NCBI GenBank assembly: GCA_034766995.1
Contig: CM068315.1
Span: 40,367,318-40,431,317 of the forward strand
Direction of reading: 5' to 3'
Length of the DNA stretch: 64,000 nt
Source: Acanthacorydalis orientalis
Taxonomy: Eukaryota > Arthropoda > Insecta > Megaloptera > Corydalidae
Positions 1 to 13,539 of the stretch are shown one piece after another. The notes below the pieces were generated by a model. The model saw nothing but the letters and a program-made list of their open reading frames with translations. It made no database searches and was not told the origin of the DNA. The translations under genes and the position numbers were made by a program. Each line of letters opens with the position of its first letter. Position 1 is the first letter of the stretch.

Positions 1-99
1 TTTTATTTCGAACTATTTTTATTCTTCTTATTACGTCGGTATTTTTTTTTATTTTCCTACCTATTTAAATGTAATATGTTATGCATCGTTTTGATGATA

Positions 100-232
100 T
101 TCGTCCTTTTGGACCATTTAAGTATCTGTTCTCCATTACTATTTTCGGCAACATATACCATCTTCAAATACACATGTACTCAAATTAGAAGTGAAAAACA
201 GATAGTCAGATGATCCAAAGAGACGAAAACTA
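100..232. repeat. Family F2 hairpin repeat, copy 1
   Basis: The left arm (CGTCCTTTTGGACCATTTAA region) and right arm (TCAGATGATCCAAAGAGACG region) are imperfect inverted repeats. The same wording (GAAACTAGAAGTG..AACAGACA..GATGATC) recurs at 17150-17430 and partly near 54480-54560, so this is a dispersed inverted-repeat element rather than a chance hairpin. No transposase is visible. Confidence 0.5.
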
Positions 233-1559
233 TCACAAAAAATCCAATTAATATACTTTATAACTTCGTCAAGTTCCGTTAACTATTGTTATTTTCATAC
301 TTTTCGAACGAACAAACTATCTTTTTGCTTGATTTCTATTAAGACATATTTTTTGATTAGGTTAATCTAATTATTTTCTTTCTTTTTCTAAAATTCTTTT
401 GAAAATTAATTTCGATATAAAATAAAGGCGAATAATTATTTTTTTATTCCTTTTCATTTATCTTTCCAGTTAAAAAATTTTCACAGCGCTTTTAGATACA
501 TTTGGTGAAATTGACTCCATTGTTATACACTTTTCTTTTTTTCTTGTTTCATCATGTAATTTTACTAATTTTACTTAAATTTCATAATTATATTTGTGTC
601 TGAATTTATATATATATATATAATGAATTTATAAAATAAACCGACAAAAAGTCAATATATTATTTATTGAATAACATTTCATATTAATTTTTTAAAAAAA
701 TAATTGTATCAAAAATGTAAATTTTTATCTTGAGGTAAGAATTTAATCGATCCAACCATTTATTTAATAAAACAGGTACAATATATATATACATATATAT
801 ATACTGTGTGTGAGAGAGAGAGAGATAGAGAGAAAAATCAACTACTATTCAAACAAAAAATTAAAATTAATTAGTGTATTCCATATATTGTCCTTTAGCA
901 TAAAAACAGATTTAAAAAAGTATGAAGCGAAAACAAAACGCATAATAATTACGAATTTTTGCTGTATTCTAAATTAACAATTTGATAAAAAATGATACGT
1001 CAATAAGAAAAGCCCCTGTCTACGCCTCTGTACTTAATAGCACAAATGTAATTTTACTAACAGGTCGTACGTGTTACAACAAAAGCGAAGTGTTTTCAGA
1101 AAGATTTCTAGCGAAATATATGTATTTATTACGTGTGTGACTTTGAACCATGAACTTAGTGTGTCCTAAATTGACGATTTTTTCATCTTGGACGTATTCA
1201 TCATACGAGTGCGTTCTTTGTCCGTTACTGTCGTCCCACATCGCGCGAACAATGAAACGAAGGAACAAGTGAGAAAAATCTACGATTCTGCAAATAGTTC
1301 TGGCGATCGTACAGGTCGTGATTAATTATTTAAAGAGATCACCGTGTACAATAGTAAATGTTATTGTAACGTGTCAGTGTATTTTATTACAGATTGATTT
1401 ATTTGTTTCGGTTTTATTACCGACATATAAATTTTTCGTAATTGATTTTATACGTTTGTTTCAATATTTCTCAATATTCGAATAATTAAAATTTGTTATT
1501 CAGTTAAAAATCTAAACTAGTTTGTATTAATTTTGCAAATTTACCCCAATTATAGTTAT

Positions 1560-1990
1560 TAAAATTCTTATCAAATTTCATTTACGTGAATAAATTTATG
1601 GTTCTCAAAAATAACACAATCATTTTTTTAAGAAATATTCAATAATTAATAACTGGTTATTTTAATTACTTCTAATATATACATTTCTACAGCAATACTA
1701 TAATTCTCAAAGCGTTAAATAAAACAGTAATAACTTAGAAGCAACCTTACCTTTGGAGGTCTTAAAATTGTACATATTTCTGGAATAAGATTAATTATAA
1801 TGCAGTCCTACGCACTGTCGAAATTCTTTTTTACAAGTGAATTATTTTTCACATCAAGTAGCACAAAAATGTTTCTGATCAAAAATGTACAATGATTGAT
1901 AACTGAGTATTTTGATTATTGTTATTATACATTTCTATGACGATTTTATTATCTTCGAAGCTTTAAATAAAACAAAAATAAAAAAAAAAC
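1560..1990. repeat. Two degenerate F1 left-arm fragments
   Basis: Two stretches (about 1560-1740 and 1845-1990) share the F1 left-arm order: ATCAAAAATGT.CAATGATTGA, then a TTTTGATTATTGTTATT stretch, a CATTTCTA.GACGAT stretch and a TCTTCGAAGC stretch. Both are strongly diverged, and neither has a clear opposite arm. Confidence 0.4.
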
Positions 1991-3087
1991 CTTCCCTTTG
2001 GAATTTTAAAAATGCACATATTTCTTTTTTCAACAATAAATATATCAGCCTTTACGATAAACGTTTATATATGCTGCCAGAATATTAGAAAAAATATTAA
2101 AAAAGAGTATAAACTGTATAACTGATTAAGCATACCATTTTATTATAAGTAAACTACTGGTTTCATTTGTCTTTGTGTCTAATATCATTTTTTACATATA
2201 AAATAGAGGAAGTTAACGAATGAACATGAACCTTTTATTCTTACTGACCTTACAAAATAATTAGAATATGTTATCTGTCATTATCAATAGTGATATTAAA
2301 TAGTAATAGAAAAAAAAATCAGATCATTAAGAAGAAAGATAACTAAACATAATATATATATATATATATATATGAATTCTATTTCATTTTAATTGAGTTA
2401 TGTTGCTGTATTTTATCTCTTCTGATGACACTATGAAGTTGAATTTTCAATTTTACAGTCACTATTAGACAATTATCTTTCTAAAGCATGAACTTTCTAT
2501 ATAATTTTTGACACACATGAACACCAACGTTGCATTTCAAAAAAAGGTACAGTAATTTAAAATCTCATTCTTTGATAATTGGCTAATTGGTAATATTTCA
2601 TAATATTCCATCTAACATCTAACTCCATTGCAACAAAATATACTTACTAAATTGTGTCGTATTAAAATTTTCGTTAACGTTCCTTATCTTCAATTTATTC
2701 CGTTCATTCAGTCATTTAACGTTTTTTCAAAAACTTTTTTATCTTTTTCCTCATTTTTTCCTCGTCATAATAATTGAACTTTTTCGGTTTTATAGGCAAG
2801 TTTAAACAATTAACCTTCATATCAGTACTGCATTTTGTTCCAAATACTTAGAGTATCACTAATGCATCATTTTTATCTTTTCACTTTCAATTTTCATTCC
2901 ACTTGAATGTTAGTACTGTTTGTTTCTCTCTAATTGCATTACACTAATAAAAATGAAGCAAACTGTAGTTATTTTTGTAAAGAAAAATTAGACAAGATTT
3001 TGCTACTCAATAAAAGTTTGGACTAGATTTTAATATATATGGTGTATACTTTGATTCCATATAAAAATATAATAGTTCTTACTGTGT

Positions 3088-3165
3088 AGCTAAATTCACT
3101 TTGTCATATGAATTATTTTTCCACTCCACAGACAACAGAAATATTTCTTATCAAAAATGTTCAAT
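3088..3165. repeat. F1 arm fragment
   Basis: Contains GCTAAATTCACTTTG, then ATGAATTATTTTTCCACTCC, then CTTATCAAAAATGTTCAATG, in the order and spacing of the outer half of the F1 terminal repeat. The opposite arm is not found. Confidence 0.45.
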
Positions 3166-3639
3166 GAAGCCGAATTCAACTGTGAAAGCAAATATTGATA
3201 CAAGAATATTATTTATTTTAAATAAACATTTTATATATTTTTCTATTTAAAACATATAAAGAAATATAAAAATCATTGAACTCTTATATTTTTCATACGG
3301 CTTTTATTAAAATGAATGATTGACACTTCGTCTCGCCAAATAATAATGTTACTCTATATAGTTCAATAATCATAAAAAATAAGTGTCAATTATAGAGAAA
3401 GTCAAGGACACGACAGATGAAAATTCATATGAGACAAACAAGAAAATCTATATAAAATGAAAAGAGATAAAACTTATATTCCACCTGATATAATGGATTA
3501 TAAAATGGATGAAATTGATTGATATCTTTTAAATTGACATGAATAGAGAGTTATACTATGATCGTTGCGAAATATCTTTCTTTAAAATGTGTTTTTAAAC
3601 GAATAGCCGGATCTTTGATTATAAATACTTATATATATA

Positions 3640-3702
3640 CACTCATATATATATATATATGTATATGTGTGTGTGTGTGTATGTATATGTGTGTGTTTAT
3701 AA
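3640..3702. repeat. (TA)n/(TG)n compound microsatellite
   Basis: Alternating TA, then GTGTGTGTGTGTATGTATATGTGTGTG. Similar compounds are at 3984-4030 and 4609-4640. Confidence 0.9.
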
Positions 3703-4608
3703 ACGTACAGATATATATTGACCACTTTGAATATATGATAATTACATTATTCACAAATACTAGCAGCGCTCTATTATAATGATATCTGTTACAATTTCGT
3801 TATGTTTGAATTGGTTAATTAATTTTAGTTACTAGGCGGCTACCTACTTGTTTTTGATTCGTCATCTGTGTATATGAAAAGAATTTTACGTATTCATACA
3901 GTTCAACTGGTATAAAAAAGTTGATAATAGTTCATTGTCGATCGGTTGTTATTATTAGTGAAAAATCACTGATCACGTTTCTATGTATATATATATATAT
4001 ATATATGTGTGTATGTGTGTGTGTGTGTGCCTAATTATAAGTTTAGTATCGTTGATGAATATAAAAAAGTTGACATTTCTTGGCTTGTGTATGTATCGTT
4101 CATTGTAGTTTCAAAGGGTGGGCTGATCGCGATTGGTTGGTCGGTGTAATTATTTTTATATGTCCTGCAATCAAAAAATAAAACATTAAATATATAATTA
4201 GAATTTTGATTGACGTGAGTTATTCGAAATATGATTAAACTGTATCGAAATACTGATTGGGTGACTGTAATTGAACGGTAGGCACGCTAAGATTGTAACC
4301 GATAGGTCATGATATCGAATTGAGATGTAATAATGGCAGACACGGTTTTGTTAGAAATTCATGTGTTTATTAAGACAAGTCTGTTTAATTAGAATGGAAC
4401 CGAATATGTTTCGCATGATTCGATTCAAATATTTTAAACTTGTAGTAAGAATAATTAAATTTAGTTGTTATTTTTTTAAGCAAGCATTCGCTTTTTTTAT
4501 AATTAACACTTTTACTTTTTGAATTCATCAACATACATTGATATTTTTATCGACTCAGGATATATTTTAATTTTATTGTTATGAAATTTATTTAAAAATA
4601 ATATTGAG

Positions 4609-4643
<35 letters not shown>

Positions 4644-4987
4644 ATATTTTTGAAGTGATCTTCTTCAACCAAAATATATTATAGTGAACACTTTTTCCAT
4701 TTTTGGAAACACTCGTTGTAGTTCTCATAAATAAATTTTTCATCCACTTCACTATCATGTAAAAATTTTTTTTTAAAAACGTTTACCAATTGATTATCGT
4801 TTTTTTTTCTTATTAAGTGAACGAAAGAATAATGTCTCTCATTGTAGTCGTTTCTTGAATCAAAGTAATGTTTCTGTGTTTCTTTTTATCTTCTCTTTGG
4901 CGCCATTTTTCTTCCTCTGTAATTTTAATTGTGAATATATAAAGTAAGTTAATTTTAAGTGTGAATATATAAAACATATTTTAAAAC

Positions 4988-5455
4988 AGGTGATTTTTAC
5001 TTCGTTTCTATATTTTTTATTTTATTTCTGTTTTTACTTTTCCTTCATTGTCATTTTTTAAGTGCGGAATAATTCTATAAATCAATCGATATTATAAAAT
5101 AATTCTTTTATTTTTATCTTATTTTTATGTTTTTTTTCTCTATCTCCTCTCTGATGCCACGGTTCTTTCTTTTCAACTGTGAATGTGAAAACAGAACATT
5201 TTACAACATTAGATGATATTGTGGAATAATTACTTCATTTCTTTTTTTTCCTGTATCTTCTCTCTACTCTCTCTTTTCTTGCTTTGTCACTACTTCAGAA
5301 AGGAGGTCGAGAAAAAAACATAAAAGCAATTTAAAAATAAAATAATTGTTTTATAATATCGTTTGATTTATAGAATAATTCCGCACTCAAAATAACAACG
5401 AAAGAAAAATAAAAACGGAAAGGAAAAAAGAATAGAATCGAAATAGAAATCACCT
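4988..5455. mobile_element. Foldback element with long inverted arms
   Basis: The outer left sequence AGGTGATTTTTACTTCG is mirrored on the opposite strand at the right end (CGAAATAGAAATCACCT). The core GTGCGGAATAATTCTATAAA near 5060 is mirrored near 5375. Each arm is about 150-170 bases, imperfect but colinear, around a pyrimidine-rich centre. There is no coding capacity. It could be a MITE or a foldback transposon; a target duplication could not be fixed. Confidence 0.6.
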
Positions 5456-6853
5456 TCGATAAATATTATACTAAAAAATGGTCTAAAAAAAATTATTTTC
5501 TACTCAAAAAAACAAATATAATTTTGTCTCTATAAACAGATATACTCAATATCTATTTTTTCCAGATTTTTAACTATTTTTTTGTGTAATTGACCATAAT
5601 TTTCATGATAATATTATATCTTTTCTGTAGTACTAACTCGAATAAATTCGTAATGAATGAAGTATTGATTTTCTTTTAGAAAAATCAAAATTAAGTATAA
5701 ATTTTTTGAAAATAGTGATTATTACTTTTTAAAAAATTACATACAATAAAGCAATGTTTAGTTAACAACTGAACTGTAGACACTATGTCGCAATTTTAAG
5801 AATTTGTGTTAATTGAAAATTGAAGAGGGACTCGAGCTTACTCAAGTACCAATTTCCAGAAGATATCCAACTACCTAGTCTGATGTCTCTTGAGAATCAG
5901 TACCTAAGTGACTCAACATCAAGTGACTCTTCAATATTCCACAAACTCGAGATAATTTGTATAACAAAGGATGTTTTTGTTATACAACAAAGATTTTAAC
6001 AAAGATTTTTTTATAACAAAAGATGAGAATAATATATACCTTGGATAATTATATTAGGTTATTAAAAGAAAAGAAAATTGTAAAAAAATTTTTTTTAGGA
6101 ATCATATCTTGAAACCTTTGTGGAGATAAGATAAGAAAAAGTGGTCTATATCATACCGTTATACAAATCTAATTTTGTTTATTATATTTTTTAAAAAATA
6201 CTTAATCAATGATCCAAAATAGTTTCAGTAATATTAAAAAGGTAACAAAAATAAAATCTAGTCTTCATTTGTTAAAATAAAGACTGTAAAGAGTAAATAT
6301 AGTTGTTGGACAATTCTCACAATAACCAAGTTCAACTGTAGTCTTTTATACTCTGTTTCCATTATAAAATGTATACTAATTAACCATTACCAACAAATTA
6401 TATCAATTACTTGTCAATTAAAAATCAAACAGCTTCTGTAATTAATGTTTTATTACCAATTACATTTTTGTAATTCTTCGTATTTATTTCCACAATTAAA
6501 AGTAAATCCCGGTTAAATCTGTTTATTAAACAAGAAGCCTATTTATCTTATTAATAAACATCAACTGTACTGTATCATTATCATTATTCTGTTATTGCTA
6601 GTATTTTAATTTCGACACACTGTGTATTAATTCCCATAAATGAAATAGTAACGTGAAAAATCCATTCGAAAGGAACACACGATCCAAACTAGGCTGTGAC
6701 AGTCGTCCGTGACGTAACGAGAGGTGGTATAGCCGCTAACGATCAATCACACACCGACATGCATCTCCACCGCTATTTAACAAATCTCTGACATAATTAC
6801 ATATTTGTCTTTTGATTGGCTCTAGTAGCACCGGTACGTCGGCCATTGCACGC

Positions 6854-6867
6854 ATACACACACACAT

Positions 6868-6926
<59 letters not shown>
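6854..6926. repeat. (CA)n then (AT)25 microsatellite
   Basis: CACACACACA interruptions precede about 50 bases of alternating AT (6876-6926), followed by a second CA run. Confidence 0.95.
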
Positions 6927-6936
<10 letters not shown>

Positions 6937-9036
6937 TATGTATACATAAGTAAGCCCTAATGAGCGAAAAAAGAAAATCTTATTTGTCTTTACCGTTAAA
7001 ACGTCGTCCCTTTCTAATCGAACCAGCGGTACGAATCACCCAAGACCCGCCAAAGCGTGAATGTTATATACACTGTTTATGTGCCACTATGTATATAATT
7101 ATTATATGCAGTCATTGGGCTAAAGATCGTGGGAGAATTGTATAAATATAAATGACCACTATTTTTATAGATACATGCAATTATATGTACACATGTGTGT
7201 ACTTGTTGTTTGACATAGTTATAAATTTCATTTTTAGTTTATATGAAACTATTTGATTCCTAATCTACATACATATGTAATATACCTATATATATATATA
7301 TATAAATCTTTCATTATTAAAAAATAACAATATTAAAATATTATTTTCTTCAAATGAATCATTGACCTCTAATGCTTTTCTCCATTCTCTTCTCTTAAGC
7401 TTCGAAACTCTTTGAAAAGTTTCTTCAAGGATTATTTTTATGTACTTTGTCTTATACTCTTTATGTATGTCAGAATAGGTGTTTTACATTAAACGTTTTA
7501 GTTTTAAGAACCGATAAAGTCAAAAGTGAGATATGATGAACAGAATGGAATGGATGTTCCATTATTTTTGATGAAAACTTGCTACATTCCGATCACTACA
7601 TTACTGTTTTGTAACAATTCGAATGTATAATAATCCGATGTGACTATGTATGGAAAATACAGATGTTGCATATAAATTAATTCTTAGTTTTCGTTGACTT
7701 TCCATCAAAATGAACGGTCTAGTGAGACAGTAATTCAGTTAGTCATAACTGGACATTTTTTTTTAATTACTTCATTCAATCCAATTACTGATAATAGATT
7801 TTCTAGGTTATTATTTTATTAGTTAATAGCAGTTCATAAAACATTACTTCTTTGCAATTCTATCAAACAGTAATACTTTTTGATAATGCATGTCAACGTT
7901 TCATGCCTCTCCAACAGTTTTACTTCATAATCTAGACGTACTTTTCAACATAATTTTTCGAACCTTATATAACAATTTTATATTTGTAACAATACTGTTA
8001 TATGTAAATAACACTAATACCGTCAATTGGAAATCGGAGAGGATCTTTAAAATTATCCAATATATGATTGGATTTTACAAAAAAATGTTTCACTCGGCCT
8101 ACAGACAGCAAATAATTTAAATCAATAAAATTTAATAATTGCATATTGTATAATCACTTTCCATTGTGGTTTATCACATTTAAATAACATTTTTCATTGT
8201 CCTTAAAGCGTTAAGATACAGATCAGATTTTTCTCTACTTTATCACTTTGATCTGGTATTGCCATCAAAGTGCGTGCTGAGAATGAAATATTAAAAATGA
8301 TCAATAAAAAATTATTAAATAATTTTGATTATAAAAATATATTGTTGTTTGTGAATTGACTGAGAATTTATTTGTGAAAGTTAATTTGGTCACAGTGATA
8401 AAATCATGTTTTGATATGATTGTATATTATAAAAATTGCTTGTATAGAAACTGAAACTAATAATTCTTTACTTCTTACAAGACGAGTGAGAGCACTGCTC
8501 ATAAAATGTGAATATACTTGTGTAAATTCCGTATATCTTCCTTAACTTAAATTAATTGAGAAAAAGCAAACCTTTACAATTCTGTTCAAATTGTTGTTTT
8601 TCAATTAATAAAAACACAATTTAAAGAAAGTATGTCAATTTAATGCTGTAGATTAAAAAAATAAAAAAACACATTTGTGATGTAAGTAAGATATTGAAAT
8701 AAGACAATAAAGAAAAATCAATAAATAGTTAGGTCGATAAGAAAGTGTATTTGTATCAAATTGTCAGTATTCAATAATAATTAGAAAAAATATTGATTAG
8801 AAACATCGATCAGAATGAATTATTTTATGAATTAAAACTTGAAATGAACTTTGGTACAAAAAAAAACTTCTGCGACATATTTTAATCATTTTCTTTCACA
8901 CTATGTAATTACAGACAATAAAAAAAGGAATATGTTGTAATGCAATACAATTCGTGTTTGAATTAAGTTAAAAACTGTCTTATTATTACTCATAATTTAA
9001 AAAATGTAAAAATTATTTTTATGCGTTAAAAAATTT

Positions 9037-9040
<4 letters not shown>

Positions 9041-9086
<46 letters not shown>

Positions 9087-9125
9087 TATATATATATATA
9101 TGTGTGTGTGTATATATATATATAT
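9041..9125. repeat. (TA)n-(TG)n compound microsatellite
   Basis: About 40 bases of TA, a GCATA interruption, more TA, GTGTGTGTG, and TA again. Confidence 0.95.
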
Positions 9126-9253
9126 ACATCTTTAAAAAAAATAATAGAAAAACTATTCGATTAGATAAGGCACAATATTTTTATTTGGACATAAATGTTC
9201 ACAGGCTCTAACACTAATTAAGCATAATATAAAAAAATGATATATGACAATGT

Positions 9254-9622
9254 AGTTTTGGCACTATAGCAAAATTTACTTTCATAAATGAATTTCTCTC
9301 ATCCCACAAACCACAAAACTTGTTTCTAATTAAAATATACATTTCAATTACATATCATTTGCACAAATAAATTCTCTTATCCCATAATTTCTATTTTATT
9401 AAAAATATACTATAAATAGTTATAAATTATTTTTTATTGTTGCTTATATGCATTTCGATGACGATCAATAATGCTTAGAGCACAAAGATATAAAAAAAAT
9501 CTGATTTTTATACCTTAGCACCAATGTACATTAAAAAAAAATATATTAATTATTTATCGAAAAATTTTAATCAGAAGAAAAAAAAATAGGTTGAGAAAAT
9601 TATCACGTGTGAAAATAATATG
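9254..9622. mobile_element. F1 element, degenerate
   Basis: The left arm starts CACTATAGCAAAATTTACTT and contains CTCATCCCACAAACCACAAA and GTTGCTTATATGCATTTCGA. A decayed right arm with AATTTTAATCAGAAG and GTGTGAAAATAATA lies at about 9555-9622. The left arm seems partly duplicated (CTCTCATCCCACAAACC and CTCTTATCCCATAATTT). Confidence 0.5.
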
Positions 9623-11039
9623 TGCTTATAATATTTTCAACTTTTGAAATTGATATAAGTAATGAACAGATCTTTCAATTTAATTAAAGATTTATTCACA
9701 AATCATACATTTTTAAAATGTTGAATTTTACACTCGTTGATCCTAAATCGGGCAATAAAATACTATTATAATCTCATAAATCAACGGAGAAATGTTTGAT
9801 TGTTTTTTAAAAGTGTAACAAATTCCATGAAGTGTAAATTAAATAATACAAAAATTACACTTTGTCGGTTCTACGAAATCATGAAGATTGAATATCCGTG
9901 AATGTACAAACGCGAATTTTGATTATTTTCAAAGAGTAACCATGTATAGCATGTTCATTACCACTTAATTAGACTTTAATTAGAGTAGATAACGCGTACT
10001 GTTTTCATGGCTTTAAACAAAACAGATTGATGAGCAAACCATAAACACACACACGCACACTCACACACACATCTACACACAACACGTGCCTAGATCCAGC
10101 ATTGCAGTCGATCAAGACAGTCATTTTTTTCTAATCTCAGCGTGTGGTCAAAAGCTGGTCTTTCACTGAACTTTGTTGTCTTTATTTTAATTAAAATTCT
10201 GTTCACATTGTTACGTACGTGTTTGTAATTAGGTCTTTTTTTTAATAATCGCTCGCGTTCATTACTAACGTATGTGTGTGTAACTAGTGAAATTAGAACT
10301 TAAATTAGAATATAATTACGATTTTTATTTAATTAGCAGTCATTTTTCTTCTATGTGACACACTATTTATATATTTGAATATTTTGAATAGCATTATTTC
10401 AGAATAAGTTGTAATCGGTTGGGAAAAATTTGAAAAGACTTTAATTGATTATTTCTTAATTATGTTAGTGAGTTTTATGTTACGAAAATATTGAATTAAT
10501 ATTTAAATATGGATGGTTTAAAAGTCAATCAGTATGCCATTAAAATTAAATATTAGAATACCTAAAGTATTAGTAAATGCCAATTATCCAATTTTTATCC
10601 TGTGTGTTCTTTTTTATTTTATTTAGATGTTTGATGATTGGCATTTTTATATCCAGGGAATAATTCAATAATAATTTTTATAGGAAAAAAAAACTTGATA
10701 GAAATCTAATTTATGATTATTAAGTCTGAGCTAAAACTGAGAGAACCGTATATTACATCCAACAGTGGTATAAAAATGTATAAACGTCACAATCGATAAT
10801 ATTTAGAATGAATCTAGGAATTTTCTATCCTAGATAAAAATCAATATTTCATGTGCACCAATTTAACGTTTTACAATATTATCTATTATTTAAATACAGA
10901 GTTAAAATATACTCTCTAGTAATTATTATTGATAAATTAATTGCTTTCAAATTTTTAAATATATTTCATTATTAATTATTTTCTGTACGAAACAAAATTT
11001 CAACTCTGTAATTAATACAATATATTTTTTAAAGGATTA

Positions 11040-11085
<46 letters not shown>

Positions 11086-11404
11086 AAATTATATTTATTA
11101 TTAAGTAATTTGTCTAATAATTTGTTTAAGACTTTAATAGTTTTTGTAAATTATTTATAGTATGAAAGCCGTAAATTTAAAAAGATGTTTGAAAGTTTTT
11201 CTCAGAATTTCTGTTATAATTAATTAAAATGTAATAAAAGATACTATTTTATTTTTTACATCTTTTTATATTTAATTTAAAATATTTATTTTTGACTGTC
11301 TGAAAAATACTTCAACGATTTATTTTCCAGTATTATAAACGAAATAAAATAATATATATTTTGAATGGTGTTATAATATGAATTATTTTTATTTTACTAA
11401 TTTA

Positions 11405-11405
11405 C

Positions 11406-11464
<59 letters not shown>
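11405..11464. repeat. (TA)n-(GA)n microsatellite
   Basis: About 37 bases of TA followed by (GA)12. Confidence 0.95.
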
Positions 11465-11654
11465 TGTAGATTTTCAACGATCGCCATTGTGTGAAAATAA
11501 TATAAAAAACATTGATACATTTTCACAAATTTATAATTTTGTCTCGGCAAGAACCCCACGTGCACCTTAATGATCTGAGCATGACGGCATGGTCATCTAA
11601 ATACGCATAAGTAAGGATAAAAATGATTGACAATAAAGTATCGAACATTTAAGC

Positions 11655-11730
11655 CGAAAAAAAATTTTGGGTTTTATGGGACGAGTTAAAAATTCATTTT
11701 GAAAGTGAATTTATTCACAGTACCAGCCAT
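11655..11730. repeat. F1 right-arm fragment
   Basis: Contains GGGTTTTATGGGACGAGTTA, AAAATTCATTTTGAAAGTGA and ATTTATTCACAGTACC, the inverse of the F1 left terminus. Confidence 0.5.
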
Positions 11731-12397
11731 ATTCTAAATAGAAATTATTTTGATCAGATATGGAAAAATGTTTTAAAAAAAGGTTTAAATCTTTATAATA
11801 TGTTATGTGCTTGCAAATCCGATATTTGACATACACCAACCTATTAATTTACTAATTATATAAAAATGGTATTTATAACTATATGAACTTGATTGTTTAT
11901 AAGGTACGGTTTTTAAATAAATATAGCCGATAGGTTAGGACTCGATACATGTACAAAATAAGAAGAGATTGTGCGTGTGGTTTAGAAAAATTATTTGACT
12001 ACTAGTTGTATTATAACTGGTAAGAATTTTCATTTAAAAGGTAAATTTTTCAAACAGTCTGTATTAGGAAAATGTTCTTTGAAATATAACCGTTGAAGGA
12101 ATTGATGTAACCTCTAATCAATTCATATATTCGTCTCATGTTGTAAACTTTTAAAAAGTACACAGATCTACAATCAGTTCACTTCACCTTGTAGAATCTG
12201 ATTCCTAAATGTCGTTTATACAATTATAAAACCCGATATTGAGAAATGTTATGTTTGAACAATAACGACACCAGTAAATAAAAAATTATAATATCGATAA
12301 ATCAATATAAAATTGCAAAAATTGTAAAGTCACGTTCGTTTCAACAGTTACCTAATTGTATATTTTCTTTCTTAAATGCGTGGGACAAACGATTCCT

Positions 12398-12400
<3 letters not shown>

Positions 12401-12485
<85 letters not shown>
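12401..12485. repeat. (AT)~42 microsatellite
   Basis: About 85 bases of alternating AT with one C interruption. Confidence 0.95.
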
Positions 12486-12490
<5 letters not shown>

Positions 12491-12580
12491 TATAAAAAAT
12501 ATACATTTATTTTGTATCGGCATTTGATTAATTTACCTGTTACACAAATTGCTTTTCTACATACAAACGCACAATTCTAT

Positions 12581-12590
12581 ACACACACAC

Positions 12591-12652
<62 letters not shown>

Positions 12653-12662
12653 TGTGTGTGTG
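12581..12662. repeat. Self-complementary (CA)5-(TA)28-(TG)5 microsatellite
   Basis: A CA run, alternating TA, then a TG run form a near-symmetrical palindrome of about 80 bases. Confidence 0.93.
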
Positions 12663-12857
12663 CAATTATCTGGACCTTCTAGGCGGCAGTCAATAATTGT
12701 CGAAGGCCATTTGTCAAATAAAAGTTATGACACAATTCCATGCGAAAGAGATTGTTGGTGACCAGAAAGAAATCAGAGTGAACAGTCAAAAGTAGATCAA
12801 TACCTCGACGTTTTCCCATACGTACCAAGTCTTTTATATATGTGTTCATAGAACACA

Positions 12858-12860
<3 letters not shown>

Positions 12861-12919
<59 letters not shown>
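12861..12919. repeat. (AT)~30 microsatellite
   Basis: Uninterrupted alternating AT. Confidence 0.95.
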
Positions 12920-12925
<6 letters not shown>

Positions 12926-13539
12926 ATATACAATGTATATAAAGTATTGACCGGTGTAGAATTATTATGAAATTATAAACGTTTACAAACTCACGGTAAT
13001 ATAGTCGATCACGACTCTTGTACTATCGTTCAATTAATACAATTATCAATTTGAACGATATGACGTTCGGGTTTTTGAACTTTTATTTATTGTAACACTA
13101 ATTATTACATGCGCGCTTGCTGCTGTGTTTTCTTTTTCTTATGTATACATTATTTTTCAAGTATAAGCTGTAACCTTGTACATTGAAACATCCGTAAGAG
13201 CACCTTGTTTGGAATAAAAGAAAAAAAGTAGATATGTTTATTTCAATTAAAGTGTTTTTTAAAACGGAAACTCTGTATATATAAAAATTATATTTGAAAA
13301 TATATAAATTCATGTGAAATAATAAATAAGACGAACTACATTTAAAAATAGTTGTAAATATGAGATTTTAATAAATTTTAATAATATAATTCATGTTACA
13401 AAAATGGTTTGTTTAAATTTTATCTTTTATCATTTATTATATATTTTCATATTTATACTGTGTTTAAATTCACTGTTTATAAATCAATCATTCTTTACAT
13501 AAAAAATATAATGATTATTTCTGATAAATAGTGCCTTCA

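Larger units (their letters stand above)
1..4987. other. Gene-poor AT-rich sequence at the left edge
   Basis: I see no supportable exon on either strand. The stretch holds a family F2 hairpin (about 100-232), F1 arm fragments (about 1560-2000 and 3088-3165), small (TA)n tracts and a (TG)n/(TA)n compound. About 1010-1330 is less AT-rich than its surroundings and carries a short minus-strand open frame (1074-1268) that I do not recognise. It could be the end of a gene, an upstream intron or intergenic DNA. Confidence 0.5.
5456..9250. other. Gene-poor AT-rich stretch
   Basis: No supportable exon. Contents: a Ser-rich open frame without a start codon (about 5810-5998), a less AT-rich unique patch (about 6660-7140) split by an (AT)n tract, and otherwise low-complexity AT-rich DNA with no structure I can name. 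Confidence 0.45.

Noticed and set aside
1074..1268. 64-codon minus-strand open frame with ordinary residue use
   Set aside because: Not recognised, no splice signals checked out, and too short to separate from chance.
6736..6933. Open frame with Tyr-Ile repeats, and about 20 similar ones (e.g. 12341-12523, 32601-32837, 40113-40298, 53594-53905)
   Set aside because: These are translations of alternating (AT)n microsatellites, which lack stops in some frames. They have no coding signal and often occur on both strands at once.
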